This document shows positions 47,769-61,500 of a stretch of DNA of 64,000 bases, piece by piece. This stretch comes from Bifidobacterium bohemicum DSM 22767. GTDB lineage: Bacteria > Actinomycetota > Actinomycetes > Actinomycetales > Bifidobacteriaceae. The first letter of the stretch is position 1. Every line of letters begins with the position of its first letter. Where the stretch lies: NCBI RefSeq assembly GCF_000741525.1, contig NZ_JGYP01000001.1:124001-188000 (forward strand), read 5' to 3'. The notes below the pieces were generated by a model. It did not search any database, was not told the DNA's origin, and saw only the letters and a list, made by a program, of their open reading frames with translations. Both the position numbers and the translations under genes were made by a program.

Positions 47769-49136
47769 CTACTCACCCAACTTCGATAGGATCAGCGCTT
47801 CGGTGAGGATGTTGTTTTTCAGGCTCTTAAGGTCTATGGACTCGTTCGGACTGTGGGCATTGGCCTTCGGGTCCTCCGGGCCGGTGACCAGCACCTGCGC
47901 GTCGGGGAAGATGCGCTGCAGTTCGGGGATGAACGGAATCGAACCGCCCTCGCCCTTGTTCACCGGCTCGACACCGAACGCCTCGCGCATCGCGGTCATG
48001 GCATCCTTCGATGCCTCCGCGTCCGGATCCATGCTCCACCCCATGCCCTGATCCAAGGTCTCGACTCTCACTTCGGCGCCAAACGGGGCGTGGGCAATGA
48101 GAAAGTCCGTCACGGCCTTGGCCGCGTCTTCGGGACGCTGACTTGGTGCGGTACGAATGGACAAGCGGAATCGAGCGGTGTCGGCGATCACGTTGAACGA
48201 GCCTTCGACCGGGTGCGCGTCAAAGCCGATGACGGCGATACTGGGCTTCACCCAAAGGCGAGAGGCGAGCGAATCCCTGCCTGCAAGCCGATACGACTCG
48301 ACAACACCTCCATCCGCACGGAAACCCTGCTCGTCGATGTCTCGTTGCAGACCCCCGACAGGTTCCTGCGAAGCAAGCCCTTCGATGGCCAGTTCACCAT
48401 CTTTGTCATACATTGAGCCGATAAGCATGGCCGATAGCGTGTTGGCATCGAGAATCGGGCCACCGAACTGTCCGGAATGAACAGGGTGTTCAAGCACTTT
48501 GAGCGTCACATCCAAATCGGTGTTGCCGCGCAGGCTGGTGGTCAGGCTTGGAACCTCCGCGCTCCAGTTGCCGGAGTCGGCGACAATGATGACATCCGCA
48601 TCGAACTCGTCCCTATGCGCTTCGATGAACGGGATGAAACTGGGCGAGCCCATCTCCTCCTCGCCTTCGACAAACACCTTGACATTGACCCCGAGGTCGT
48701 CACCCAACGCCCGAAGAGCCCCTGAATGAATGGCAATGCCGCCGCCGTCGTCAGCCGCTCCTCTGCCGAACAGACGACCATCGATCTCCGTGCCGACGAA
48801 CGGGTCGGTGCTCCATGCCGAAGCATCGGGCACAGGCTGTACATCATGATGGGCGTAAAGGAGTACAGTGGGCGCCGCAGGATCGACGATCTTGGAACCG
48901 ATCACCTCATAGGCTCCGTCGGTGCCATCGGGATTTCGGGACTGAACCACTCGAGCGTCCACGCCCTCTTGCGCCAGCTGTTCGGCCACGAACTGCGCCG
49001 AACGCTTCATATGCTCGCCGGTGATGCCTTCCGCAGACACGGATTTCAACGCTATCTTCTGGTTGAGCAAATCAACCACCCTTGAGAAATCGCTTTCCAC
49101 GCGACCTCTGAGCTCCTCGGCGTCCAATGCCGTCAT
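47769..49136 (-). CDS. M20-family dipeptidase
   Basis: The protein is a metallopeptidase-fold enzyme with the M20 signatures: LLYAHHDVQP with metal ligand His97, GRGAADDGGGIA with bridging Asp129/130, EGEEEMGSPSF with catalytic Glu160 and metal Glu161, and a dimerisation domain near residues 225-340. Such enzymes hydrolyse dipeptides or acyl amino acids with two Zn ions in the cytoplasm. The start at 49136 (MTALDAEEL) has GGGGAG upstream; a frame start 12 codons earlier is less likely. The gene stands alone. Confidence 0.92.
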   Translation of the reverse strand: MTALDAEELRGRVESDFSRVVDLLNQKIALKSVSAEGITGEHMKRSAQFVAEQLAQEGVDARVVQSRNPDGTDGAYEVIGSKIVDPAAPTVLLYAHHDVQPVPDASAWSTDPFVGTEIDGRLFGRGAADDGGGIAIHSGALRALGDDLGVNVKVFVEGEEEMGSPSFIPFIEAHRDEFDADVIIVADSGNWSAEVPSLTTSLRGNTDLDVTLKVLEHPVHSGQFGGPILDANTLSAMLIGSMYDKDGELAIEGLASQEPVGGLQRDIDEQGFRADGGVVESYRLAGRDSLASRLWVKPSIAVIGFDAHPVEGSFNVIADTARFRLSIRTAPSQRPEDAAKAVTDFLIAHAPFGAEVRVETLDQGMGWSMDPDAEASKDAMTAMREAFGVEPVNKGEGGSIPFIPELQRIFPDAQVLVTGPEDPKANAHSPNESIDLKSLKNNILTEALILSKLGE

Positions 49137-49271
49137 ATCCGCACTCCCCCCGTATTGTTGACCCGCACTCAAAGCGGCTTGTCAGAACCAGTATAAAGAC
49201 ACGAACGCTATGACGCGAACACGGCGAACGTTGCGACCGGCGAGTCGAGGCTTACCCGTAATCTCAAAGCC

Positions 49272-49880
49272 ATGACATGGAACCCCTTCAGCAGCAAAAA
49301 CAAGAAGGACGTCGACGCTGAGCCGGAAGCGAAAACCGAAGCGACCCAAGGCAAAGGCCGACCCACCCCGAAGATGAAAGAGGCGCAGTCGCGCAACCTG
49401 CATCCGTTGGTCCCCAAGGATCGCAAGGCCGAGGCAAAAGCGGCGAAGAAGCGCATCCGTGAGCGTGAGGACCGACAGTACGAGGCGATGCGCACCGGCG
49501 ACATTCCCAACATGCCCCGACTCGAACAAGATCCGGCGCACATTTACATGCGCGACTATATCGACGCACGGTTCAATATCTCCGAATATTTCATGCCGGT
49601 CACACTCATCGTGCTTCTGCTGATGATGGTGCTGATGGTTCAGTGGCCGGCGCTCTATTTGCCGTTGATGATTGCCCTTTACGTCTACCTTTTCGCCTGC
49701 GTCATTGATGTGTGGCTCATGTGGCGCAAGCTCAAGCCGAAACTGATTGAAAAATACGGCGAAAAGTCGGTGGCCAAGGGGTCACGCGCGTTTTCGTACG
49801 CCATGCAGCGCACGATTCAGCCCCGACGTTGGCGCATACCCAAGCCGCGCGCCAAGAAGCGCGGTGAATGGCCGAGGTAG
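49272..49880 (+). CDS. DUF3043-family membrane protein
   Basis: The 202-residue actinobacterial protein has a basic, Lys/Glu-rich N-terminal half (KKDVDAEPEAKTEAT, then AEAKAAKKRIREREDRQYEAMRTGD), the conserved ARFNISEYFMPVTL, and two membrane helices at about residues 109-150, followed by a basic tail. Function is not known. No strong ribosome binding site is seen before the ATG, and the gene is divergent from the dipeptidase gene. Confidence 0.85.
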   Translation: MTWNPFSSKNKKDVDAEPEAKTEATQGKGRPTPKMKEAQSRNLHPLVPKDRKAEAKAAKKRIREREDRQYEAMRTGDIPNMPRLEQDPAHIYMRDYIDARFNISEYFMPVTLIVLLLMMVLMVQWPALYLPLMIALYVYLFACVIDVWLMWRKLKPKLIEKYGEKSVAKGSRAFSYAMQRTIQPRRWRIPKPRAKKRGEWPR

Positions 49881-50113
49881 ACCACAGAATCGGCTCGGTT
49901 CGATCCAACGCTCAGCGAGTATCATAAATGCGTGACACGGTTGGCGGACCAGACTCAACAACCATGGTTTCATGCGACGTTGTTTCAAACGACTTTCAAT
50001 ATGAATTCCGCGCAGACGACGTCGCATTACATTAATCGAGTCGAAATGACCGAAGCAAGTGGCGCCCCGGAAACCAACCCGTTGCCAAAACATTTGAAAT
50101 CGATTGGAGCAGA

Positions 50114-51637
50114 ATGGTCGAGCATTACGACATTGCGATCATCGGTGCAGGCCCGGGCGGCTATTCCACGGCTTTGAGGGCCGCGCAGCTCGGGCTCTCC
50201 GTGGCTCTCGTCGAAAAGGACCAGAAGCTCGGAGGCACGTGTCTTAACCGTGGCTGCATCCCCTCCAAGGCGCTGATCGAAGCGACACGAACGATTGCCG
50301 ATGTGCGTGACGGCGCGCGTATGGGCATCAACGCCAGCATCGAGTCCATTGATTTTGAACGGCTCAACCGCTACAAGCAGGATTCGGTCGTCTCCATGAC
50401 GGAGGGTCTGTCCTCCCTTCTGAAGGCTCGTGGCGTAACGGTTATCACCGGATCGGCTGAAATGACAGGCCCCCGCCAGATCGCGGTCAGCCCATCAAAC
50501 CAGGATCATGCCCCCGGATCCGAAGACCGGCGGCACCGAACAGGTGAGCGTACGGATGGTGATTCCGACAGGGTCGCAAGGCACGCTCAGGCTTGCGTCC
50601 GCATCATCGAGGCCGACGATATTGTGCTGGCGACGGGTTCTCGGCCCAGACCACTGCCGGATATCCCCTTCGAAGGAACGGTCATCGACTCCACGACCGC
50701 TCTCGACCTTCCACGCTTCCCTCGTAAGGCGACGATTATCGGATCAGGAACCATAGCGGTTGAGTTCGCCTCGATGTGGCGTCAGGCCGGTGTTGAGGTC
50801 ACGCTGCTCATCCGTGGCGACCGCGTACTGTCGGCTTGGCACCGACGCACATCCCAAGCCCTGACCCGCTCACTCAAGCGGCAAGGCGTAAACGTCATCA
50901 CACACAGTCATGCACTGCGAATAGACGGCTCCGATCGGTCTCAACCGTCTACGGCGTTGCGTTATATCACCGAAGGGGACGATGGCGAACATACCCTTAC
51001 GACCGACATCGTGCTGGTGGCCATCGGACGCGACCCGAACACCGACGAACCTTGGTTCGAGACGAACTCGCTGAATTTGGACGAGCACGGCCTGGTCGTC
51101 ACCGATGAATACGGACGTACGAATTTGCCGCATGTTTGGGCTCTTGGCGACATCACCAAAGGGCCGGGACTGGCTCATCGGGCCTTTGCGCAGGGACTGG
51201 CTATTGCGGAAACGATCGCAGGACTCCATCCACAGCCGGTGGATGACAACACCGTCGCCAAAGTCGTGTTCACCACGCCACAAGCCGCCAGCGTGGGATT
51301 GACGCTTGACCAGGCGAATGACGATGACGCGGTTATCTCCGCCGAGGAAACCATCTATCCGATGCTGGGCAATCCAAGAATCATGATGAGTGGCCAACCC
51401 GCCTCACTGGCGCTCGTCACCGGCCGATACACCGAGCTTCCGGACGTGACCGTGCTACTCGGCGCACACATGCTTGCCCCCGACGCAGGCGATCTGATTG
51501 CCGAGGCCGAAGAATTGATCGGGAATAGGGTGCCGCTCGACCGTGCATCAAGCCTGATTCATCCACACCCGACTTTTGCCGAGGCGATGGGCGAGGCATT
51601 GCTCAAAGCAGACGGACGACCACTCAACACGCGGTAG
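50114..51637 (+). CDS. lpdA: Dihydrolipoamide dehydrogenase (Lpd)
   Basis: Lpd reoxidises dihydrolipoyl groups with NAD via FAD and a disulfide. The chain of 507 residues has FAD loop IIGAGPGGYSTALRAAQLG, the redox pair in GGTCLNRGCIPSKAL (Cys43, Cys48), NAD loop IIGSGTIAVEFASMW, WALGDITKGPGLAHRA and the C-terminal HPHPTFAEAM with the His-Glu base pair partner. A polar insertion of about 35 residues near 120-155 lengthens it. No lipoyl E2, glycine-cleavage or 2-oxoacid dehydrogenase gene is in the window. It may serve another substrate in this organism. RBS GGAGC lies before the ATG. Confidence 0.92.
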   Translation: MVEHYDIAIIGAGPGGYSTALRAAQLGLSVALVEKDQKLGGTCLNRGCIPSKALIEATRTIADVRDGARMGINASIESIDFERLNRYKQDSVVSMTEGLSSLLKARGVTVITGSAEMTGPRQIAVSPSNQDHAPGSEDRRHRTGERTDGDSDRVARHAQACVRIIEADDIVLATGSRPRPLPDIPFEGTVIDSTTALDLPRFPRKATIIGSGTIAVEFASMWRQAGVEVTLLIRGDRVLSAWHRRTSQALTRSLKRQGVNVITHSHALRIDGSDRSQPSTALRYITEGDDGEHTLTTDIVLVAIGRDPNTDEPWFETNSLNLDEHGLVVTDEYGRTNLPHVWALGDITKGPGLAHRAFAQGLAIAETIAGLHPQPVDDNTVAKVVFTTPQAASVGLTLDQANDDDAVISAEETIYPMLGNPRIMMSGQPASLALVTGRYTELPDVTVLLGAHMLAPDAGDLIAEAEELIGNRVPLDRASSLIHPHPTFAEAMGEALLKADGRPLNTR

Positions 51638-51718
51638 AACAAGTGCTGACATAGGCAGTCAGTGGCACTGCTAGGATTGACATAGCATTCATCGCGAAAG
51701 CACAGCAAAGGAAAGCCA

Positions 51719-52504
51719 ATGGCAGAAGAGAAGAAAGCCAAAAACAAAGGGCCGAAAATCATCCGGCAGATCATTCAGATTTATAAGTACACCAAGCCGG
51801 AGGAGCCACTGCTGCCCTGGATGTTGCTTGGCGCGTTCCTGCTGCCTATCGTGCTCGGCGTGGTTCTGGGTCTTATCATGCACTGGCACTGGCTGACATG
51901 GATCTTCATGATGATCTTGGTGGTCATGGTCGGAGCGCTTCTGTTCACAATGACGCTCACCAATCGCGCGGACAAGGTCGGTTTCGCGAAGCTCGAAGGC
52001 AAGCCGGGTGCGGCGGTGAGCGTGTTGAGCAACATCAACAAGGCCGGTTACTACTTCTCTGAAACTCCCGTATGGATCGACCCGAAGACCAAGGAAGCCA
52101 TCTGGCGCGGAACTGGATACAACGGAATCTACCTGCTGGCGGAGGGCAACAGAAGCCGTCTGGCGCGCCCCCTGCAACGTCAGGAGCGGGCCATCAAGGG
52201 TGTTGTGGCAGGCTCGTCAATTCCGGTGTACAGCATTTCCGTAGGCACCGAGCCCGGTCAAACCAAGCTCAGAGATCTGCGCAAAACAGTGCTCAAGTGC
52301 AAAACCTACGAACCCACGGACCATAAGTTCCTCCTCATGCAGAAGGTTCATCCGCGTAGACGTTTCGTGCTGACCAAGGAAGAACTCACCACGCTTAATG
52401 AGCGTCTACGGACCTTGCAGGAAAAGCGAGGCCTGGGCATTCCCAAGGGCATGGATCCAACCCATCCCCAACATATCAGCCGTCGTGCGATGCGCGGCCG
52501 CTGA
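51719..52504 (+). CDS. DUF4191-family membrane protein
   Basis: The protein of 261 residues has a basic N-terminus (EEKKAKNKGPKIIRQI), two membrane helices at about 34-56 and 60-83, and a large C-terminal soluble part with WRGTGYNGIYLLAEGNRSRLARPL. DUF4191 proteins are widespread in actinobacteria and often lie just before glnA, as here and in Mycobacterium (Rv2219, from memory). Function is unknown. RBS AAAGGAAAG precedes the ATG. Confidence 0.85.
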   Translation: MAEEKKAKNKGPKIIRQIIQIYKYTKPEEPLLPWMLLGAFLLPIVLGVVLGLIMHWHWLTWIFMMILVVMVGALLFTMTLTNRADKVGFAKLEGKPGAAVSVLSNINKAGYYFSETPVWIDPKTKEAIWRGTGYNGIYLLAEGNRSRLARPLQRQERAIKGVVAGSSIPVYSISVGTEPGQTKLRDLRKTVLKCKTYEPTDHKFLLMQKVHPRRRFVLTKEELTTLNERLRTLQEKRGLGIPKGMDPTHPQHISRRAMRGR

Positions 52505-52632
52505 GTGCAGCCATGATCCATGTCTCGACTATGGACATAAACGAAACATGGATGTAACCCAAATCACGAATCGACGAAATCCGCATCGTCCACACTGATG
52601 TCATTATCCAATTCGAACGAAAGGAACACTCC

Positions 52633-54069
52633 ATGAGTGCACTTGAAACCAAGGAGGACCTTGAGGCCCTAATTAATACAGAAGGTGTTGAGTACGTTTC
52701 CGTGCGATTCACCGATTTGATTGGAGTTCAGCAGCACTTCACGGTTCCCGCCAGCGAGTTTCTCAAGGACGCCTTCACGGACGGCGAACCGTTTGACGGT
52801 TCCTCCATCCGTGGCTTCCAGGCTATTGAGAACTCTGACATGAAGTTGCTTCCAGACGTTTCGACGGCATACCTTGACCCGTTCCGCAAGCACAAGACGC
52901 TCATCGTTTCGCATTCCGTCGTGGACCCGATCACCATGGAGCCTTACTCACGAGACCCTCGTCAGGTGGCTGCCAAGGCGGAGGCCTACATCAAGTCCAC
53001 CGGCGTTGCCGACACGGCCTGCTTCGCCCCTGAAGCCGAGTTCTTCCTGTTCGACAGTGTGCGTTTCGAGAATTCCATGCAGCGTTCATTCTACGAGGTC
53101 GATTCCAACGAGGCCCCTTGGAACACCGGCGCCGAGGCCGAACTGGACGGTTCGCCGAACATCGGATTCAAGAATAGGGTCAAGGGCGGCTACTTCCCGC
53201 CGGCTCCGCAGGATCACAATCAGGATTTGCGCGACGACATGGTCGCGAATCTGCAAAAGGTCGGCCTTATCCTCGAACGCAGCCACCACGAGGTGGGCGG
53301 CGCCGGCCAGCAGGAGATCAACTACCGCTTCAACACGTTGCTGCATGCCGGCGATGATCTGATGAAGTACAAGTACGTCGTGCACGAAACCGCCTTCGAG
53401 GCAGGCAAGGCCGTGACCTTCATGCCCAAGCCCATCGCCGGTGACAACGGTACCGGCATGCACTGCCACCAGTCGCTCTGGAAGGACGGCAAACCGCTCT
53501 TCTTCGACGAGAACGGCTACGGCGGTCTTTCCGACATTGCTCGCTGGTACATCGGAGGCCTGATTAGGCACGCATCGTCCGTGCTGGCGTTCACGAACCC
53601 GTCCTTGAACTCCTATAAGCGTTTGGTGCCCGGATACGAAGCCCCGACGAATCTTGTATACTCGGCGCGTAACCGCTCAGCGGCGATCCGCATACCGTTC
53701 GCAGGCACCTCGCCGGCGGCCAAGCGCATTGAGTTCCGCGTGCCCGACCCTTCGGCCAATCCGTTCCTTGCATTCTCCGCCCAGCTGATGGCCGGCATTG
53801 ATGGCGTGCTCAACCACATCGAGCCGCCGGCTCCCGTTGACAAGGATATCTACGAACTTCCGCCGGAGGAACTGAACACCATGAAGCACGTACCGGCCTC
53901 ATTGGGAGAAGCGCTCGATGCCCTTGAGGAGGATAACGACTTCCTCACCGCCGGCGATGTGTTCACTCCTGATCTGCTGGAAACCTGGGTGGCTTTGAAG
54001 CGCGATGAAATCGACCAGCAGCGGTTGGCTCCCACCCCACTCGAGTACGAGCTTTACTTCAACATCTGA
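52633..54069 (+). CDS. glnA: Glutamine synthetase, type I
   Basis: GlnA fixes ammonia onto glutamate with ATP. The 478-residue enzyme has [17 protein letters not shown], the metal and glutamate sites [12 protein letters not shown] and [18 protein letters not shown] loop [27 protein letters not shown] and, near the C-terminus, IYELPPEE, where the Tyr is the usual adenylylation target of GS-I-beta. Control by GlnE is therefore possible. RBS AAAGGA precedes the ATG. A long hairpin follows. Confidence 0.97.
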   Translation: MSALETKEDLEALINTEGVEYVSVRFTDLIGVQQHFTVPASEFLKDAFTDGEPFDGSSIRGFQAIENSDMKLLPDVSTAYLDPFRKHKTLIVSHSVVDPITMEPYSRDPRQVAAKAEAYIKSTGVADTACFAPEAEFFLFDSVRFENSMQRSFYEVDSNEAPWNTGAEAELDGSPNIGFKNRVKGGYFPPAPQDHNQDLRDDMVANLQKVGLILERSHHEVGGAGQQEINYRFNTLLHAGDDLMKYKYVVHETAFEAGKAVTFMPKPIAGDNGTGMHCHQSLWKDGKPLFFDENGYGGLSDIARWYIGGLIRHASSVLAFTNPSLNSYKRLVPGYEAPTNLVYSARNRSAAIRIPFAGTSPAAKRIEFRVPDPSANPFLAFSAQLMAGIDGVLNHIEPPAPVDKDIYELPPEELNTMKHVPASLGEALDALEEDNDFLTAGDVFTPDLLETWVALKRDEIDQQRLAPTPLEYELYFNI

Positions 54070-54092
54070 AAGTCGAATACTCAATGCCATGT

Positions 54093-54133
54093 GAAGGCGA
54101 CGTCAATTGCCAGAATGTAATGACGTCGCCTTC
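54093..54133 (+). terminator. Long perfect hairpin between glnA and mrp
   Basis: GAAGGCGACGTCA pairs perfectly with TGACGTCGCCTTC (13 bp, 15-base loop), 23 bases after the glnA stop and about 60 before the convergent mrp stop. It has no T-run. It looks like the hairpin after thrC and may end transcripts from both sides. Confidence 0.6.
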
Positions 54134-54191
54134 GTCATATGTGGCGCTAAAACAACTTTTATTTACTCTGCAGCGCCCCCAGCGACATGCA

Positions 54192-55403
54192 CTATCGCAT
54201 CAGCGTTTGGGCCAGATTCGTAAAAGACATGGCCAGTGGCCCGGTGCCCAAGGTTCCATCAGGTTGCAACACCGCAGGTCGCCCGGCTTCTCCGGTCTGA
54301 CGAATCTGCGGAAGCAACGGCAACTGGGTCAGCAACGGCACATCGTAACCCAGCGCCGAGGTGAGTCGCTCACTGACGCGAACACCGCCGCCCTCACCGA
54401 AAATGTTGAGACGCTCACCACGGTGATCGAAATAACTCATGTTCTCGATGACCCCACGCACCTTCATCGGCACTTGCAGCGCCACCAGGCCCGAACGCAC
54501 GGCCACTTCGGAGGCGCTCGGCTGCGGGGTGGTGACCACAAGCAACTCGGCGTTGGGCAGGGTCTGCGCCACGGAGAGCGCCATGTCCCCTGTTCCCGGA
54601 GCCATGTCCAGCACCAGCACATCCGGCTCTCCCCACCACACATCGGCGAGGAACTGTTCCAGCGAGCGTTGCAGACGCGGGCCTCGCCAGAGAATCGCCC
54701 GGTCCGACCCGGCAAACATGCCGATGGAAATGAGCTTGACGCCCCAAGCGGTAACGGGCATCAGCATGCCATTGAGATCAGTGGGCTGTGTGTGCACTCC
54801 CAATAGACGCGGCAACGAGAAACCATAGATATCCGCGTCGATGGCGGCCGTGTCGTAGCCAAGCGCGGCAAACGTGGCGGCAAGATTCGCCGCAACCGAT
54901 GATTTACCAACACCGCCTTTGCCGGATGCCACAGCGAAAATACGGGTTTTGATGCCCGGTTTGTTGAACGGGTTCTGCCGACGTTCGGCCTTGAGACGAG
55001 AGACAAGCGAGTCAAGCTTCTCGGGTCCCATCGTGCCCACTTCGATATGCGGTATCAGCTTGCAAGCCTGATATGAGCTGATCGCGCCGTTGATCTGGTC
55101 CGTGATCGTTTCAGACAGCGGACAGCCCGGAACCGTCAGTTCAACTTTGACCGTGACATCATAACGGTCGGCGCTCGACCGCGCACCATCATAATCCGGC
55201 GGCAGAATTGATCCGTCTTTTACGCCTGAGCCACCGTCCGTTGCGGTTGCGACAGTTGCATTGCAGTCGTCGACAGGCCGAGCAACCACCGCGACGATCA
55301 TGCCGAGGTCGGTGACTGATCGGCCGAGTTCCGGGTCAATGACACGGCTGAGCCGTTCATAGACCTCCGCCTCAATCGTATGGGGGTCCATCATATCTGT
55401 CAT
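54192..55403 (-). CDS. mrp: Mrp/ApbC-family iron-sulfur cluster carrier ATPase
   Basis: The 403-residue protein has an N-terminal MIP18/DUF59 domain (IEAEVYERLSRVIDPELGRSVTDLGMIVAV) and a P-loop ATPase domain with the deviant Walker A ASGKGGVGKSSVAANLA and VLDMAPGTGDMALSV. Family members carry Fe-S clusters to target enzymes. A Gly/Asp-rich insertion in the DUF59 domain (about residues 45-75) makes it longer than usual. The typical CxxC of the carrier is not obvious in the C-terminal part, so cluster binding at that place cannot be confirmed. The ATG at 55403 has GAGGAGAG upstream. Confidence 0.9.
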   Translation of the reverse strand: MTDMMDPHTIEAEVYERLSRVIDPELGRSVTDLGMIVAVVARPVDDCNATVATATDGGSGVKDGSILPPDYDGARSSADRYDVTVKVELTVPGCPLSETITDQINGAISSYQACKLIPHIEVGTMGPEKLDSLVSRLKAERRQNPFNKPGIKTRIFAVASGKGGVGKSSVAANLAATFAALGYDTAAIDADIYGFSLPRLLGVHTQPTDLNGMLMPVTAWGVKLISIGMFAGSDRAILWRGPRLQRSLEQFLADVWWGEPDVLVLDMAPGTGDMALSVAQTLPNAELLVVTTPQPSASEVAVRSGLVALQVPMKVRGVIENMSYFDHRGERLNIFGEGGGVRVSERLTSALGYDVPLLTQLPLLPQIRQTGEAGRPAVLQPDGTLGTGPLAMSFTNLAQTLMR

Positions 55404-55575
55404 ATCGTCTCTCCTCACGATTCCACTCATACGATAGCGTTTAGAAATGCGACTTGCCAGAGCAACCAAGAAAAACGTGAGTGCAGTCCGCCAATGTTGT
55501 ACGTGTCGGAACACGAAACTGATCGCAACTCATCCCTAACGGCTTGACGGCATTGCAACCTGGTCAACAAGCGGA

Positions 55576-58395
<2,820 letters not shown>

Positions 58396-58519
58396 TCAAA
58401 CCTATGCCATCCTGATTCCCGATTCTACGAACGGGATGGTACTTGGTTCCGTACCGGCGTGATCAATCGCAAGGCGCCCACGCTTATTCCAGAACAAGAA
58501 AGTCAAACCGCCACTGGAT

Positions 58520-61500
58520 TCACGCACTTAGTGAACGCAGGAATTGTGCCTGCGCCATATCAATGCCTTCATCGAAGCTGTCATTCATGCGGGCGGCCGC
58601 CACTGACAGGGTGCGGGCAGGAACGAACATGCCGCCGTCAACACAGACCTGCGCAGCCTGTCGGACGATATCCGCCACCTGAGTTCGCGGCCAGACCGGT
58701 ACGCCATAACCCTCAAGCACTTGCTGGGCAGCCGTGTACGAAGTAGGCACCAAAATACACTGAGATCGCGCACGCGAAAGAAGTTCCTGCAACTCGGAAT
58801 CCAACGATCCGATTTTATTTGGTGAAATATGTTCGCTCATGATATAGCAAGCCACTGCCACCGCGAATTCGCCGCTCATCCACTCGGCATAGGCAAGCCG
58901 ATAATAGGCGTAAGCCGCATCGTCGCGATCGAGGCATACCCGCAATGCGTTAAGACACGCGGCACGCGCCGAGTTCCAGTCCTCCTCACGAGCCAGCTGC
59001 ACAGCCAAGCGCAGATGCGAAAGGGGATAGGCCGGGGCGTAGGCCACAAGGGCATTCAAATGAGGCAGCGCAGCCTTGGCGCCTTGTAATTGAGCCAGCA
59101 TGTCAGCCAACTCCATATGGGCGTAAAAAAGGTTGTCGGGTATCAGCACCGTATGTTCGTCGCTGGTGGCGAAAAGACGGTTATATACCACACGCTCTGC
59201 ATATGAGTTGAAATAACGTGGCGCTTTGGTGCCGGCATACTGCGCATCCACTTTGGCGACGGTGCCACTCAACTCCTCCAACGCCTGTTCAACCTCACCG
59301 GAGAAAAGCAAATCCCGGGTCTTGAGGCGCGCACGATCAATCTCATCGGCCAACGTAAAATGCAAATCAGGCGTATCTGTCCCGTCGATCAGCGCACTAT
59401 TGATCGTGGGAGCAAAATCAGCTAGTTCCGGGTCTCCGAAAGCTCTGACAATCTCCATCGCTTCATTCGCCTTGGCGACACTGGGCAGCGAGTCATTCAC
59501 TGCAATTCGATGAAAATCGGAAACCGCCCGTTGCATCAGATCGGCCCGCTGTATCGAAAGTCCGACCATATCGCGGCAGCCAAGAACTTCGGATTGCTCA
59601 TCGGTAAACGGCACCTCGGAGAACTCCGGTTCCTCACCGCTGCCAAACGGCGAAAACCGTTTATCCCTCAGCGTGAATTGGGCGGTCGAACCGGCATTTG
59701 CGACGGAATGCTCTCGGCTCGCAGCCCCATCCGTGTCTCCAGTGTCATCGATATCTAGTTGGGCACCGAACAGACGATATGTTTCCTCCGGGTGATCGAG
59801 TCCATCTTGCTCCATCCGAGCGAGAAAGCGGTCGCGTGTAAAGGTGACTGATGCCATGTTCCTCATGGTCGGACCGTTGCGCAACACGGACATTGGATCG
59901 TCGTCATCACCATCGTCCTGATGGTCAAGGAAAAGGACAGAGCCGGAGGCATCGGAATCAAGCTCACCCTGCGTTGTCTGGAACGCCATGGAATCCATAT
60001 CGATGCCTTGCATCAGTGATTCGAATTCCGAGTCGACCGTCGCGTCGTTGAGATCATGAGTGCCGTCTGGACCACTGTCCTCATCCGAAACGCCATTCCT
60101 GGAAGCCTCCTCAGCGTGTGAGGATGTTGGAGACGAGTCCGCATGTTCGGAAGCCGTCTGCGAACGATCGGAGGACCCGCTGCGATCAGATTGAACATTG
60201 CGGTCATCCTGCCCGGCAGAAACCCACGAATCTGAGGTGGACCGAAGTGGTGTTTGCGTCACCGAGGGCGCATGAGCCGGATCCCCGTGAAAATCGCCGT
60301 CCTTAGGATCAGCCTTGGACGAGGGACCATGATGATCGGGCCTCAAACCACGTTCGAACATACCCAACGCTTGAGCGATCAGTTTGGAAATCGCGGAATC
60401 CTGCTGTTTGACCGCCTGATCAAGACCCATCGAATCCATGCGAATGGAGACATGATCAACGTCCGGACCCGCCCCGAAACACATCGCCGCCACAATCAAA
60501 CCAACACGCAGGTTATAACGACGGCCCAAAGCGGCACGTTCGGCATCGTCCAGATCACGCCAACTGCGTGAAAAACCATCATATCTGCGGGCAGGCATGA
60601 CAATCTCACCGACACTGGTCAGGCTTACTGCAACCTCACCATCGTACAGATTCGAACGGAATTCAGTTTCAAAACGATAAGGGACCTTCAGGCGGCGCAA
60701 TAACGTGGATACGGACTGGCGGTAGATCCATTCACTCGGATTCGAGGCAAGTTCAACCTGGGCCACCGGTAAGGGAGCCGTCTGCGATACACTGACGGAC
60801 TGTTGTTCAGCCGCCTGCATAACGCGCCGTATCGACTCACGGCTGGACTCATCAAGGCTGATGTCTTTCGCGTTTTCAAAATTCAACGCCAGCAAGGCAG
60901 GGTTGTCGAGTAGCGTTTGATCGATGCGTGCCGCCTGGTCGCGCGTCACGGTATCCTCAACCGGCAACGAACCGATATGCATGTTGCGTTCAAGCCACAG
61001 ACTCACCGCTGCAAAGCGGTTGAGTCCGGCTTCGATGTCCAACGCCTCCAAAGCAGGGGAAAGATCAAGCGAATCGTCCCATGAGAAGAAATAGTTGCCG
61101 GAATAGCTCGATGAAAACAGATGTAATGGCTCGGCGCCATGAACAACCTCTAGTCCAGGAGATGGCCTGAGGGCACCGCAATCGGCCATCAGTTCCTCGA
61201 AATAGTCCTCCAAGCCTGAAACTCGCAGCCCAACGGCCTTGGCTCGTTCGGAATCCTTGACGCTGCGGCGTATGGCCCCCAGCGGCGCCTCGTGATTGAG
61301 CCTGCGGAAGATGTTGCCGGCGCCGAAGCCCATAAGACGGCCGTCAAGCTGCGGGAGCATGTACGTGGAGAAAAACGCGACGGAAAGCGCGTCACGGTAT
61401 TCCAAATCGACACGCATATGCCTTGGTACCAAAAGACGCATCTGTTCAAGGGTGTAGCGATCACCGTCTTTGATCCATGAAGCCAGCCAGGACATCTGAC

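Noticed and set aside
52554-52570. A GTAAC-N6-like sequence before glnA that recalls a GlnR site
   Set aside because: The second half does not match GAAAC, and one half-site of this length is expected by chance. An ATCCATGT/ACATGGAT repeat at 52516-52553 lies nearby, but its role is unclear.
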